Assembly: GCA_016290905.1 (NCBI GenBank)
Contig: JAEEVO010000002.1
Span: 1 to 64,000 of the forward strand
DNA: 64,000 bases
Direction of reading: 5' to 3'
Source: Lachnospiraceae bacterium
Lineage (GTDB): Bacteria; Bacillota; Clostridia; Lachnospirales; Lachnospiraceae
The stretch's first letter is position 1, and every line of letters begins with the position of its first letter. Below, one piece after another: positions 55,090 through 63,816 of this stretch. The position numbers and the translations under genes are program-made. The notes below the pieces were generated by a model. The model searched no databases. It saw only the letters and a list, made by a program, of their open reading frames with translations, and was not told the origin of the DNA.

Positions 55090-55276
55090 TAAGCTAAGAA
55101 TTTTCCGCGAGAAAGCTTAGGCTTTGCCTAAGCGACGCGAAAAGAAAATTCTAAGCACCGGAAGTTTGTGGATGCACCAATAGGACGAACGAGTAAACAA
55201 AAGCTGCGAAGCAGCGACATACGACGAAAGTCGGATGGTTTATGAGTGAGGGCAGCCCAGACGGTGAATAGTAGCG
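55090..55276 (+). repeat. Structured repeat family A, full-length copy (first of a tandem pair)
   Basis: Order: GCTAAGAATTTTC ... GAAAATTCTAAGC stem with inner hairpin GCTTAGGC-ttt-GCCTAAGC; CACCGG; GAACGAGTAAACA; hairpin GCTGCgaaGCAGC; GGTTTATGAGTG; GACGGTGAATAGTAGCG. It starts directly after the glnN stop codon. Confidence 0.85.
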
Positions 55277-55439
55277 TAAGCTAAGAATTTTCCGCGACGC
55301 GAAAAGAAAATTCTAAGCACCGGAAGTTTGTGGACGCACCAATAGGACGAACGAGTAAACAAAAGCTGCGAAGCAGCGACATACGATGTAAATCGGAAGT
55401 TTTTTGAGTGTGGGGCAACCCGGACGGGGAACAGTAGCG
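55277..55439 (+). repeat. Structured repeat family A, second tandem copy without inner hairpin
   Basis: Near-identical to the preceding copy but lacking the inner hairpin, so the outer arms are joined by CCGCGACGCGAAAA. It ends in GGGGAACAGTAGCG. A further fragment, CTTAGAATTTTTAGCGAAAAG (about 55444-55464), looks like the start of a third copy. Together the copies fill the 400-bp gap between glnN and the ABC-F gene. Confidence 0.85.
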
Positions 55440-55493
55440 AAATCTTAGAATTTTTAGCGAAAAGAATTATATTAGAAATAAGAGGACTATAAA

Positions 55494-57128
55494 ATGATTC
55501 AGGCATGTAATGTAACCTTAAGGCTCGGCAAAAGAGCACTTTTTGAGGATGTAAACATCAAATTCACGGAAGGTAACTGCTACGGACTCATAGGTGCGAA
55601 CGGAGCCGGAAAATCCACCTTCCTTAAGGTGCTTACCGGAGAAATCGAACCCACCAGGGGCGAGGTTGTCATGACTCCGGGACAGCGTTTATCTTTCTTA
55701 AAGCAGGATCACTTCCAGTATGACGCATACTCGGTTCTTGATACCGTTATCATGGGAAACCAGCGTCTCTACGACATTATGAAAGAAAAGGAAGCCATCT
55801 ATGCCAAGGAAGACTTTACCGATGAGGACGGAATAAAGGCAAGTGAGCTTGAAGGCGAATTTGCATCCATGAACGGCTGGGAGGCCGAGTCCGATGCGGC
55901 TCAGCTTTTAAACGGTCTTGGCGTTGATACCGAGTATCATTACAAGCAGATGAGCGAGCTTAACGGACCTTTGAAGGTCAAGGTTCTGCTTGCACAGGCA
56001 CTTTTCGGAAATCCCGATATCCTGCTTCTCGACGAGCCTACCAACCACCTTGATCTGGAGGCTATCAGGTGGCTTGACGAGTTCCTTATCAACTTTGACA
56101 ATACCGTTATAGTCGTATCTCATGACCGTTATTTCTTAAATAAGGTCTGCACACAGATAGCGGATATAGATTATCAGAAGATACAGCTCTATGCCGGAAA
56201 CTATGATTTCTGGTACGAGTCCAGCCAGCTTATGATCAAGCAGATGAAGGAAGCAAACAAGAAGAAGGAAGAGAAGATAAAAGAACTTCAGGAGTTCATA
56301 CAGCGTTTCTCGGCAAATGCTTCAAAATCAAAGCAGGCAACATCAAGAAAGAGGGCACTGGAGAAGATCGAGCTTGACGACATCAAGCCTTCAAGCAGGA
56401 AATATCCTTATATCGATTTCAGGCCTAACCGTGAAATAGGAAACGAAGTGCTTACCGTCACCAATCTCTGCAAGACGATTGACGGCGTTAAGGTACTTGA
56501 CAATATCTCCTTCGTTATGGGGCATGATGACAAGATCGCATTTGTAGGCGCAAATACACTTGCTGCAACCACTCTGTTTAAAATCCTTATGGAAGAGATG
56601 GAGCCGGATTCCGGAAGCTTCAAGTGGGGTGTTACCACACAGCGTTCCTATTTCCCCAAGGACAATACTCAGGAGTTTAAGGGAAGCGAGACTATAGTTG
56701 ATCACCTTATGCCTTTTTCACCCGTTGACGATCAGCAGTATGTAAGAGGCTTTCTCGGCAGGATGCTCTTTGCCGGTGAGGACGGAGTAAAGAAGGTTAA
56801 CGTGCTTTCAGGTGGTGAAAGAGTAAGAGTCATGCTCTCAAAGATGATGATCCTCGGTTCAAATGTCCTTATCATGGATGAGCCTACGAACCACCTTGAC
56901 ATGGAATCCATTACGGCTCTTAACAACGGACTTATAAAGTTCCCGGGAGTCTGCCTGTTTACGGCTCTCGATCATCAGTTCATTCAGACAATTGCAAACC
57001 GTATCATGGAGATCACTCCTGACGGAAAGCTTATCGATAAGATCTCTACCTATGACGATTATCTGGAGAATGACGAAATGGCAAGACGCCGCCAGGTATT
57101 GAGCGTTAATAACGAGGACGAAGACTGA
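55494..57128 (+). CDS. ABC-F family ATPase, YbiT/YkpA subgroup
   Basis: A 544-residue soluble protein with two ATPase domains joined by a charged helical linker; ABC-F proteins act on ribosomes and not in transport. Domain one has Walker A 'GANGAGKSTFLK' and Walker B 'DILLLDEPTNHLD', but the signature is the variant 'LNGPLKVKVLL'. In domain two Walker A is changed ('VGANTLAATTLFK') while signature 'LSGGERVRVML' and Walker B 'VLIMDEPTNHLD' are normal. I believe such changes occur in this subgroup, so they need not mean loss of activity. Role may be ribosome-state control; antibiotic protection is possible but not indicated. Confidence 0.93.
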   Translation: MIQACNVTLRLGKRALFEDVNIKFTEGNCYGLIGANGAGKSTFLKVLTGEIEPTRGEVVMTPGQRLSFLKQDHFQYDAYSVLDTVIMGNQRLYDIMKEKEAIYAKEDFTDEDGIKASELEGEFASMNGWEAESDAAQLLNGLGVDTEYHYKQMSELNGPLKVKVLLAQALFGNPDILLLDEPTNHLDLEAIRWLDEFLINFDNTVIVVSHDRYFLNKVCTQIADIDYQKIQLYAGNYDFWYESSQLMIKQMKEANKKKEEKIKELQEFIQRFSANASKSKQATSRKRALEKIELDDIKPSSRKYPYIDFRPNREIGNEVLTVTNLCKTIDGVKVLDNISFVMGHDDKIAFVGANTLAATTLFKILMEEMEPDSGSFKWGVTTQRSYFPKDNTQEFKGSETIVDHLMPFSPVDDQQYVRGFLGRMLFAGEDGVKKVNVLSGGERVRVMLSKMMILGSNVLIMDEPTNHLDMESITALNNGLIKFPGVCLFTALDHQFIQTIANRIMEITPDGKLIDKISTYDDYLENDEMARRRQVLSVNNEDED

Positions 57129-57140
57129 TTAAGGTAGAAT

Positions 57141-59075
57141 ATGCAGAACAGGATCATACCCGGTGTTGATCGGGAAAACGGCAGTTTAAGAATAGCTGTT
57201 CCCAATATGGGACATGAGTGGTGCAATATCCTTCTTAGGGAAAAAGGAGGGGAGTGGACCACTTATAAGCTTGCTCCGAACGCGCTTTTCCCTTCAATAT
57301 TCACCGGAGAGATCGCTACGGATGAAACTAAGGAATATGAATATATATTTGAGTGTGACAAGGGGTATTTCATTGACGAGCGATCGAAACGTGTCGTAAG
57401 TCCCGGAGAGTACGGAAAGCTTGTAAGGGATTTCAAAGAAAAGGATTTAAAGAAGAGAAATATTTTTTCGGATACCCTGGGTAAGGTCTCAGCAGTCGAA
57501 AAAAGTGATTTTGACTGGAAGAACGACCGCAGGCCCTGCATCCCCGTATCGGATATGATCGCCTACAAGCTTCATGTCAGAGGCTTTACAATACATGAGT
57601 CTTCAAATGTAAAGCATCCGGGAACCTTTAAGGGTATCTGTGAAAAGCTTAACTATATAAAGAGTCTCGGTATTACGACTCTGATCCTTCAGCCCTGTTA
57701 TGAATTTAACGAGATGATGGATTATCATATGAATGTCGGAGCCGGGACGGCCGGTGATGTACAGCGTTCGAGAGTATTTGCGCTGCCTGTTGATACTGTA
57801 CCGGATTCAAGGCTTAATTTCTGGGGGTACGGTGCTCAGGGAATGTATTTCGCACCCAAGTCCGGATATGCCTCAGAGCCCGAAAATGTCTGCACAGAGT
57901 TTAAGACAATGGTACGTCTCCTTCACAGTACGGGCATAGAAGTAATAATGGAAATGGATTACACGAACGGGCTGACGGAGAGCTTTATCCTGGACAACTT
58001 AAGATTCTGGGTAATGGAATACCATGTGGACGGTTTCAAGCTCGACGTGGACAGGGTTCCGGTAAAGCTTATCGCTTCCGATGCTTATCTTTGCAACATA
58101 AAGCTCATCGGCAGGGAGTTTAACGGGGACGATCTCGGAAGAAGCGATCTGAGGAACAGGATAATAGTATCAAACGACGGCTTCCAGGATACGATGAGAC
58201 GTTTCTTAAAGGGCGATGAAGGACAGCTTCATGCCGTTTCGGAGATTATAAAGGATAACGGAAGACGTTTCGGAAGGCTTAATTATATTGTTGATCATAA
58301 CGGATTTACGCTTAACGACGTATTCAGCTATGATGAGAGGCACAACGAGGCCAACGGCGAGCATAACCACGACGGGCGCGAGGCCAATTACAGCTGGAAT
58401 TGCGGCATTGAGGGAAATACGAAGAAGCGCAAGGTTCTTGACCTAAGAAACCGGATGATAAAGAATGCCCTGACTCTGCTTTTCTTAAGCCAGGGTGCGC
58501 CGATGCTCTTTGCGGGAGATGAGTTCGGAAATACACATCAGGGAAACAACAACCCGTATTGCTGTGACAACGAACAGGGCTGGGTTGTCTGGACAAAATC
58601 AAAGAGAGCTTCAGAATTAAGGGAATTTACAAAGAGCCTTATAGCTTTAAGAAAAATGCATAAGGTATTCAGAAACCCAAAATTCCTGTCGGGAAACGAT
58701 TTTTCATATACCGGGCTGCCGGATATATCCTTCCACGGGACAAAGGCCTGGTATCCTGACTTCAGCTATTATGCAAGGACCTTCGGCGTGTTGCTTAACG
58801 GAGCTTATGCAGATGATTCGGACAGCTTCCTGCTTCTTGTGAATACTCACTGGGAGGCACATGAGTTCCTGCTTCCGACCATGACCGACGGTTCATGGGA
58901 ATTTGTTTTCTCAACCCACGGCATGATAAAGAGCACTCTTAAGAGCTCGCGCGAACAGAAGGAGCTTATACCTCCGAGGACTATTTGTCTGTACGTTTAT
59001 AAGGAAAGCAGGGACAAGAAGAAAGCTCCCGAGGAGATTGAAGAGAAGGCACATATAGCCGTGGAGAAGGAATAA
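57141..59075 (+). CDS. GlgX/isoamylase-like GH13 protein with altered catalytic motifs
   Basis: A 644-residue protein with the layout of glycogen debranching enzymes: N-terminal beta domain, GH13 barrel, C-terminal beta domain. GlgX traits are clear, for example 'HNEANGEHNHDG' and 'QGAPMLFAGDEFGNTHQGNN'. The catalytic regions differ: region I reads 'VIMEMDYTNG' (expected DVVYNH), region II keeps the nucleophile Asp in 'DGFKLDVD' but has Lys in place of the conserved Arg, region III reads 'LIGREFNGDD' (expected AEPWD), and region IV reads 'DHNGFTL' (expected HDGFTL). It may be catalytically dead and act in glycogen binding. It lies 12 bp behind the ABC-F gene. Confidence 0.85.
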   Translation: MQNRIIPGVDRENGSLRIAVPNMGHEWCNILLREKGGEWTTYKLAPNALFPSIFTGEIATDETKEYEYIFECDKGYFIDERSKRVVSPGEYGKLVRDFKEKDLKKRNIFSDTLGKVSAVEKSDFDWKNDRRPCIPVSDMIAYKLHVRGFTIHESSNVKHPGTFKGICEKLNYIKSLGITTLILQPCYEFNEMMDYHMNVGAGTAGDVQRSRVFALPVDTVPDSRLNFWGYGAQGMYFAPKSGYASEPENVCTEFKTMVRLLHSTGIEVIMEMDYTNGLTESFILDNLRFWVMEYHVDGFKLDVDRVPVKLIASDAYLCNIKLIGREFNGDDLGRSDLRNRIIVSNDGFQDTMRRFLKGDEGQLHAVSEIIKDNGRRFGRLNYIVDHNGFTLNDVFSYDERHNEANGEHNHDGREANYSWNCGIEGNTKKRKVLDLRNRMIKNALTLLFLSQGAPMLFAGDEFGNTHQGNNNPYCCDNEQGWVVWTKSKRASELREFTKSLIALRKMHKVFRNPKFLSGNDFSYTGLPDISFHGTKAWYPDFSYYARTFGVLLNGAYADDSDSFLLLVNTHWEAHEFLLPTMTDGSWEFVFSTHGMIKSTLKSSREQKELIPPRTICLYVYKESRDKKKAPEEIEEKAHIAVEKE

Positions 59076-59079
59076 GGAT

Positions 59080-59862
59080 ATGGCAGACTCTGTAAAGAAA
59101 CCGGCAGAGTCCGGAAATGCTAAAAAAGGCGGCGGTATTTCCGGTTTGAGTTCGGGTGCGTTGAAGATTATAGCATGTGTCTGCATGCTTATAGACCATA
59201 TAACCCTGTGCTTTATCCCCGAACCCGACCGTTTAAAGGTGCTGCTTGATACGGAAGAGATCATATGGTATATCGGCAGGGGGATAGGCCGCTCGGCACT
59301 GATCATATTCTGTTTCCTCCTTGTGGAGGGCTTTTTCCTTACGGGAGATTATAAGAAATATCTCATCAGGATGCTGGTTGCGGCGGTTGTTTCGGAAGCC
59401 GCATTCGATCTGATGTTTAAAAGGCTTAACTCGGAATCGTTCCTTACAACTCAGAATGTGCTGTTCTCATTTGCACTTGGCCTGATGATCATGTATGTCC
59501 TTGAGTTTTTAAAGGATGCGTACTTTTATAAATCGGTAGTCAAATACAGTATCTTTGCGGGTCTTACCTGCACCTTCGGCTTTGCCGCCGCGGCACTGCT
59601 AAGGCTTGATTATGGGATGCCGGGAATCGGGCTTATACTTGTTTTCTACTATTTCCGTTTCAGGGGATGGAGACTGGTGCTTGCCGTTGTTGTATGGTCG
59701 ATCGTATGCATATTCATGAACCATCAGCTTGAATGGGCCGGACTGATAGCGCTGATACCGATCATGAAATTTTATAACGGGACTGAGGGTAAGCTTCCGA
59801 AATGGTTTTTCTATGTTTTTTATCCCGCGCACATGTTGGTGCTGGGAATTATGAGACCATAA
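59080..59862 (+). CDS. TraX family membrane protein
   Basis: A 260-residue protein with seven or eight helices. 'LSSGALKIIACVCMLIDHI' at the N terminus, 'GRSALIIFCFLLVEGFFLT' and the ending 'KWFFYVFYPAHMLVLGIM' are strong TraX signs. F-plasmid TraX acetylates pilin; chromosomal relatives probably acylate surface molecules. It begins 4 bp after the GlgX-like gene, so it is in the same operon. Confidence 0.9.
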   Translation: MADSVKKPAESGNAKKGGGISGLSSGALKIIACVCMLIDHITLCFIPEPDRLKVLLDTEEIIWYIGRGIGRSALIIFCFLLVEGFFLTGDYKKYLIRMLVAAVVSEAAFDLMFKRLNSESFLTTQNVLFSFALGLMIMYVLEFLKDAYFYKSVVKYSIFAGLTCTFGFAAAALLRLDYGMPGIGLILVFYYFRFRGWRLVLAVVVWSIVCIFMNHQLEWAGLIALIPIMKFYNGTEGKLPKWFFYVFYPAHMLVLGIMRP

Positions 59863-59868
59863 CCGTTA

Positions 59869-59895
59869 TTAGCACTCAATAAAATTGAGTGCTAA
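59869..59895. promoter_or_regulatory. CIRCE element (HrcA operator)
   Basis: TTAGCACTC-N9-GAGTGCTAA, a perfect match to the CIRCE consensus, stands upstream of htpG's promoter. HrcA binds this site as a heat-sensitive repressor. Confidence 0.95.
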
Positions 59896-59902
59896 TTTTT
59901 GC

Positions 59903-59931
59903 TTGACTTTTTTGAATGATAGTATTATTAT
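59903..59931 (+). promoter_or_regulatory. Promoter of htpG
   Basis: TTGACT (59903-59908), 17-bp spacer, TATTAT (59926-59931), 8 bp downstream of CIRCE. Confidence 0.65.
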
Positions 59932-59987
59932 AGTAGCAATGAGAAATGAAAGGTAGATGCCAAAGGGCATCAAAGGGTAATTTTAAA

Positions 59988-62078
59988 ATGAGTACAGAGA
60001 AAGGTAACTTATCAATTAATTCGGAAAATATATTCCCGATAATCAAGAAATGGCTGTATTCCGACCATGACATTTTCTACAGAGAGCTTATTTCCAACGG
60101 CTCGGATGCTATCACAAAGCTTAAGAAGCTCTCCATGATAGGTGAGTTTGAGGAGCCCGAAGGAAACGAGTATAAGATCGAGGTAAGGGTAAACCAGGAA
60201 GAGAAGACCATTAAGGTTATCGATAACGGTATCGGTATGACAGCAGACGAAGTCAAGGAATACATCAATCAGATCGCGTTCTCCGGCGCTGCCGATTTCC
60301 TTGAGAAATATAAGGATAAGGCAAACGAGGATCAGATCATCGGTCATTTCGGACTCGGTTTCTATTCGGCATTCATGGTAGCTCACAAGGTTACTATCGA
60401 TACGCTTTCATATAAGAAAGACGCAAAGCCCGTTCACTGGGTATCCGAGGAGGGCATGGAGTTTGAGATGTCCGAGGGTACAAGAAGTGAGCGCGGTACC
60501 GAGATCACCCTTTACTTAAATGAGGACAGCTATGAGTTCTCCAATGAGTACAGAGCTAAAGAAGTACTTGACAAGTACTGCTCTTTCATGCCTGTTCCGA
60601 TCTATTTCGTAAATGAGAACGCAAAGCCCGAAGAGAAGAAGGAAGAGGACAAGAAGGACGAGACCAAGGAAGGCGAGGCAGAGGAGAAGAAGGGACCTAA
60701 GCCCATCAACGAGACTGCGCCTTTATGGACAAAGCATCCCAATGACTGTACAGAGGAAGAGTATAAGACCTTCTACCGCAGCGTATTCCATGATTACAAG
60801 GAGCCTCTGTTCTGGATACATCTGAATATGGATTATCCTTTCAACTTAAAAGGAATCCTCTATTTCCCGAAGCTGAATCTCGAATATGATAAGCTTGAGG
60901 GAGTTATAAAGCTTTACAGCAATCAGGTATTTATAGCTGACAACATCAAAGAAGTCATTCCTGAGTTCCTGATGCTGTTAAAGGGCGTTATCGACTGCCC
61001 CGACCTTCCGCTTAATGTTTCAAGGTCGGCGCTGCAGAATGACGGCTTTGTAAAGAAGATTTCCGATTACATTACAAAGAAGGTAGCTGACAAGCTTACC
61101 GGCATGTTCAATGTTGACCGTGAGAATTACGAGAAGTACTGGGATGATATCTCACCCTTCATCAAGTACGGCTGCCTGAAGGATAACAAGTTCAAGGACA
61201 AGGTAAAGGATACGATGCTGTTCAAGGATCTGAACGGAAAGTACCTCACCTTACAGGAATACCTTGACGCAGCCTATAAGAAGGACGATGAGGAAAAGAA
61301 GGACGGCGAGGCTGAAAGCAGCGAGTATTATGATAAGGCCGAAGAAAAAGCCGATGAAAATAAGGAAGAAAGCAAGGATGCACCTGAAAAGGTATCCGGC
61401 GAAGTAGTCGGTGAAGACGGCGAAACCGCAGAAGAAACAGAAGAGAAAGAGCCTGAGAAGCAGAAGGTTTATTATGTAACCGACGAGAAACAGCAGAGCC
61501 AGTACATAAAGATGTTTAAGGATGAGGGCATGAACGCAGTACTTCTCACACATAACATCGACAATCCTTTCATATCACAGCTCGAAGCAGACAATGATAA
61601 GATAGCATTCTTAAGAGTTGACGCTGACCTTACCGATTCCTTAAAGGCAGATGTCGACAAGAAGGAGCAGAAGACCATAGATAAGGAGCAGAAGGCTCTT
61701 GAAAAACTCTTCAGGGATGTGCTTAAGAACGATAAGCTTGAAGTAAAGGTACAGAAGCTCAAGAACGAGAAGGTTTCATCCGTTATCACTCTTTCGGAGG
61801 AGAACCGCCGTATGAACGATATGATGAAGATGTACGGCATGGGCGGCATGGATACGGATATCTACGGCGGACAGGTAACGCTTACGCTTAATTCCGAGAA
61901 CGAGCTTGTTAAGTATATTTACGATAACAAGAAGGGTAAGAATACAGAGCTTATAGTACATCAGCTTTACGACCTTGCGATGCTGAGCCATAAGCCGCTT
62001 GCTCCCGAAGCAATGACGGAGTTCATAGAGAGAAGCAACGAGATCATGAAGATACTCACTGTTGCTAATGAAGAATGA
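59988..62078 (+). CDS. htpG: Chaperone HtpG (Hsp90) with two charged insertions
   Basis: A 696-residue ATP-dependent chaperone. The N-terminal GHKL ATPase has 'ELISNGSDAITK', 'DNGIGMTADEV' and 'GHFGLGFYSAFMVA'. Bacterial HtpG is usually about 620-630 residues; the extra length comes from a Lys/Glu-rich segment at about 213-239 between N-terminal and middle domains, where eukaryotic Hsp90 has its charged linker, and from a 60-residue acidic segment at about 430-492 near the end of the middle domain. The track starts at 59946; the ATG at 59988 gives MSTEKGNLSINSE, as in the family. Controlled by CIRCE/HrcA. Confidence 0.95.
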   Translation: MSTEKGNLSINSENIFPIIKKWLYSDHDIFYRELISNGSDAITKLKKLSMIGEFEEPEGNEYKIEVRVNQEEKTIKVIDNGIGMTADEVKEYINQIAFSGAADFLEKYKDKANEDQIIGHFGLGFYSAFMVAHKVTIDTLSYKKDAKPVHWVSEEGMEFEMSEGTRSERGTEITLYLNEDSYEFSNEYRAKEVLDKYCSFMPVPIYFVNENAKPEEKKEEDKKDETKEGEAEEKKGPKPINETAPLWTKHPNDCTEEEYKTFYRSVFHDYKEPLFWIHLNMDYPFNLKGILYFPKLNLEYDKLEGVIKLYSNQVFIADNIKEVIPEFLMLLKGVIDCPDLPLNVSRSALQNDGFVKKISDYITKKVADKLTGMFNVDRENYEKYWDDISPFIKYGCLKDNKFKDKVKDTMLFKDLNGKYLTLQEYLDAAYKKDDEEKKDGEAESSEYYDKAEEKADENKEESKDAPEKVSGEVVGEDGETAEETEEKEPEKQKVYYVTDEKQQSQYIKMFKDEGMNAVLLTHNIDNPFISQLEADNDKIAFLRVDADLTDSLKADVDKKEQKTIDKEQKALEKLFRDVLKNDKLEVKVQKLKNEKVSSVITLSEENRRMNDMMKMYGMGGMDTDIYGGQVTLTLNSENELVKYIYDNKKGKNTELIVHQLYDLAMLSHKPLAPEAMTEFIERSNEIMKILTVANEE

Positions 62079-62125
62079 ACTTACGAAAACCGAATCCGTA
62101 ATCGGTAATACAGTATCGTTTAGCT

Positions 62126-62154
62126 GTCATCCTGAGCGTCAGCGAAGGATCTGC
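62126..62154. repeat. Dispersed short repeat C, copy 2
   Basis: TGTCATCCTGAGCG-TC-AGCGAAGGATCT, identical to the copy at 22859 except for two central bases. It lies between htpG and the PAS/receiver gene. Confidence 0.7.
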
Positions 62155-62187
62155 TAACTTGATAAGATTCGCAACACAGGGGAATGT

Positions 62188-63420
62188 ATGAACAGCAGAG
62201 AAGAACTATTAATGCAGATATGGCGTGATTACTATGACGAGATCCTGGATGTCAGCCTGGACCGTGGGACTTTTGAGAGTCTGATCGATCCGGACACTAC
62301 CAACGCCAGAAAAGGGTTTATTGAAATTGAGATATTGCTTACCGCACAAAAGATGGTGCATCCTGATGACAGGACCGTATTTACTCAGTTTTTCGATAAA
62401 AATGTAATCCTTGAGGGGATGAAGAACGGAACGTTTGTCAGAAAGCTGAATTTCAGGATGCATCGCGGTGACGGAAAATATTTCTGGGTAAAAGTAAAGG
62501 GCATTATGCCGTCTAAGGGAAATGAGGAAGAAAAGAAGTATTTTGTCTGCTTCAGGATCCTGGACAATGCTTCAGATGAGGATATGAGCTACCGAAAGCT
62601 TCTCAGCGTTTCTCTTATGCATGAAAAGGAGATCTCCAGTCAGCTTAAGGGCATCTTTGAGAAATTCGCTTCGGAGATGAAAAGCCCGTTAAACGATATC
62701 GTTGGTTTGGCAGACATAGCGCAGAGCACCGTTTCCGACACGGAGAAAACAAAGGAAAGGCTTAAGCTTATCAATGAGAAGATAACTCAGATAAACGATT
62801 TCATGGAGGAGATGCTTGCGGTTAGCCGCGCGAAGAATGAAGAGATTGCGCTGAGGGATGACGAGAGCTTCTGTGAGCTTGTTGCCAAGACCGGGAAAAA
62901 CATGGTTTTAAGGGATGAGGCCGAAGAGAAAAAAGAGGCGGAAACCGAGGAGGAAAAGATTGGTGAGGCCGAGAAGACCCTGCAGAAAATAGGTGTGGGA
63001 GCCACACCCACTACGGCGGATCCCGAAGACTTTGACTTTACCGGTAAAAACCTGCTTGTTGTTCCGGACAGTGAACTGGGCGGAGAGATAATACTCGAAA
63101 TGCTTACCAAGAGAGGTGCCGTCGTAACCATGATCATGAGCGGTAAGGATGCGGTTAAAGATTTCATAGTCAGACCGGTAAATACCTATGATATGGTTCT
63201 GGTGGATATAGGAGTTCAGGATATTGACGGGTATTCCGTAGCACATTGCATAAGGCTTTCCTGTAAAGAAGATGCGGGAACGGTTCCGATATTTGCTCTG
63301 TCCACAAAGGGAGTGGCAGAGTCCATAGTAAATACCAGGGAGAACGGCGTGAACATGATATTCTCAAAACCCGTTGATTACGGTATGCTGTTCTTAAAGA
63401 TGCATGAAGCGATGGCCTGA
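62188..63420 (+). CDS. PAS-receiver protein with degenerate kinase dimerisation segment
   Basis: A 410-residue cytoplasmic protein. A PAS-like fold (about residues 15-130, with 'MHRGDGKYFWVKVKG') is followed by a helical HisKA-like pair whose phosphoacceptor motif reads 'EMKSPLNDIVGL', with Ser where active kinases have His. No ATPase domain follows; instead there is a charged linker and a receiver-like domain (from about 288) in which 'VLVDIGVQDIDGY' keeps an Asp but the N-terminal acidic pair is replaced ('LLVVPDSEL'). The conserved Lys is present in 'IFSKPV'. It looks like the remnant of a hybrid kinase that may work as a scaffold or phosphate sink. AGGGGA precedes the ATG. Confidence 0.8.
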   Translation: MNSREELLMQIWRDYYDEILDVSLDRGTFESLIDPDTTNARKGFIEIEILLTAQKMVHPDDRTVFTQFFDKNVILEGMKNGTFVRKLNFRMHRGDGKYFWVKVKGIMPSKGNEEEKKYFVCFRILDNASDEDMSYRKLLSVSLMHEKEISSQLKGIFEKFASEMKSPLNDIVGLADIAQSTVSDTEKTKERLKLINEKITQINDFMEEMLAVSRAKNEEIALRDDESFCELVAKTGKNMVLRDEAEEKKEAETEEEKIGEAEKTLQKIGVGATPTTADPEDFDFTGKNLLVVPDSELGGEIILEMLTKRGAVVTMIMSGKDAVKDFIVRPVNTYDMVLVDIGVQDIDGYSVAHCIRLSCKEDAGTVPIFALSTKGVAESIVNTRENGVNMIFSKPVDYGMLFLKMHEAMA

Positions 63421-63428
63421 GAAAAGTG

Positions 63429-63616
63429 AATAAAACTATTCACAGCTGACCCAAATCACTCATAAACCTTGCGGCTGCGCCACAAGACGCCGCTATGCGG
63501 CTTATGTTTACTCGTGATTTTTGTCCGGCTTTCACCGTCAAATCAGCAAAAATGCCTTCATATAAGCAAGCTTATAGAAGGCATATGTTGCAGCTTTGAC
63601 TGCGAATAGTTTTATT
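63429..63616 (-). repeat. Structured repeat family A, full copy next to tRNA-Thr
   Basis: Outer arms AATAAAACTATTC (63429-63441) and GAATAGTTTTATT (63604-63616) are a perfect 13-bp inverted repeat, different in sequence from the arms at 1573-1865 except for the core ACTATTC. Inside, on the minus strand: hairpin GCCTTCTATAAGC../..GCTTATATGAAGGC, closing pair GTCAAA/TTTGAC, CACGAGTAAAC, hairpin GCCGCatAGCGGC, GTTTATGAGTG. Length is 188 bp. It lies between the 3' ends of the PAS/receiver gene and the tRNA. Confidence 0.85.
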
Positions 63617-63620
63617 AAAC

Positions 63621-63695
<75 letters not shown>

Positions 63696-63711
63696 AATTG
63701 CGTACTTATTA

Positions 63712-63740
63712 AATATACAGATTTATACCGGAAATGTCAA
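63712..63740 (-). promoter_or_regulatory. Promoter of tRNA-Thr
   Basis: On the minus strand TTGACA (63735-63740), 17-bp spacer, TATATT (63712-63717), about 17 bp before the mature tRNA 5' end. Confidence 0.75.
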
Positions 63741-63816
63741 CAACTTTTTTTAAAAACGCAATATTTATGCTCATTAACGCATATCTATATGTTATGGAAC
63801 GGAAGGAAATTCAGAA

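Noticed and set aside
55494-57128. Antibiotic-resistance ABC-F gene
   Set aside because: The motif variants fit the housekeeping YbiT/YkpA subgroup, and no resistance context is seen.
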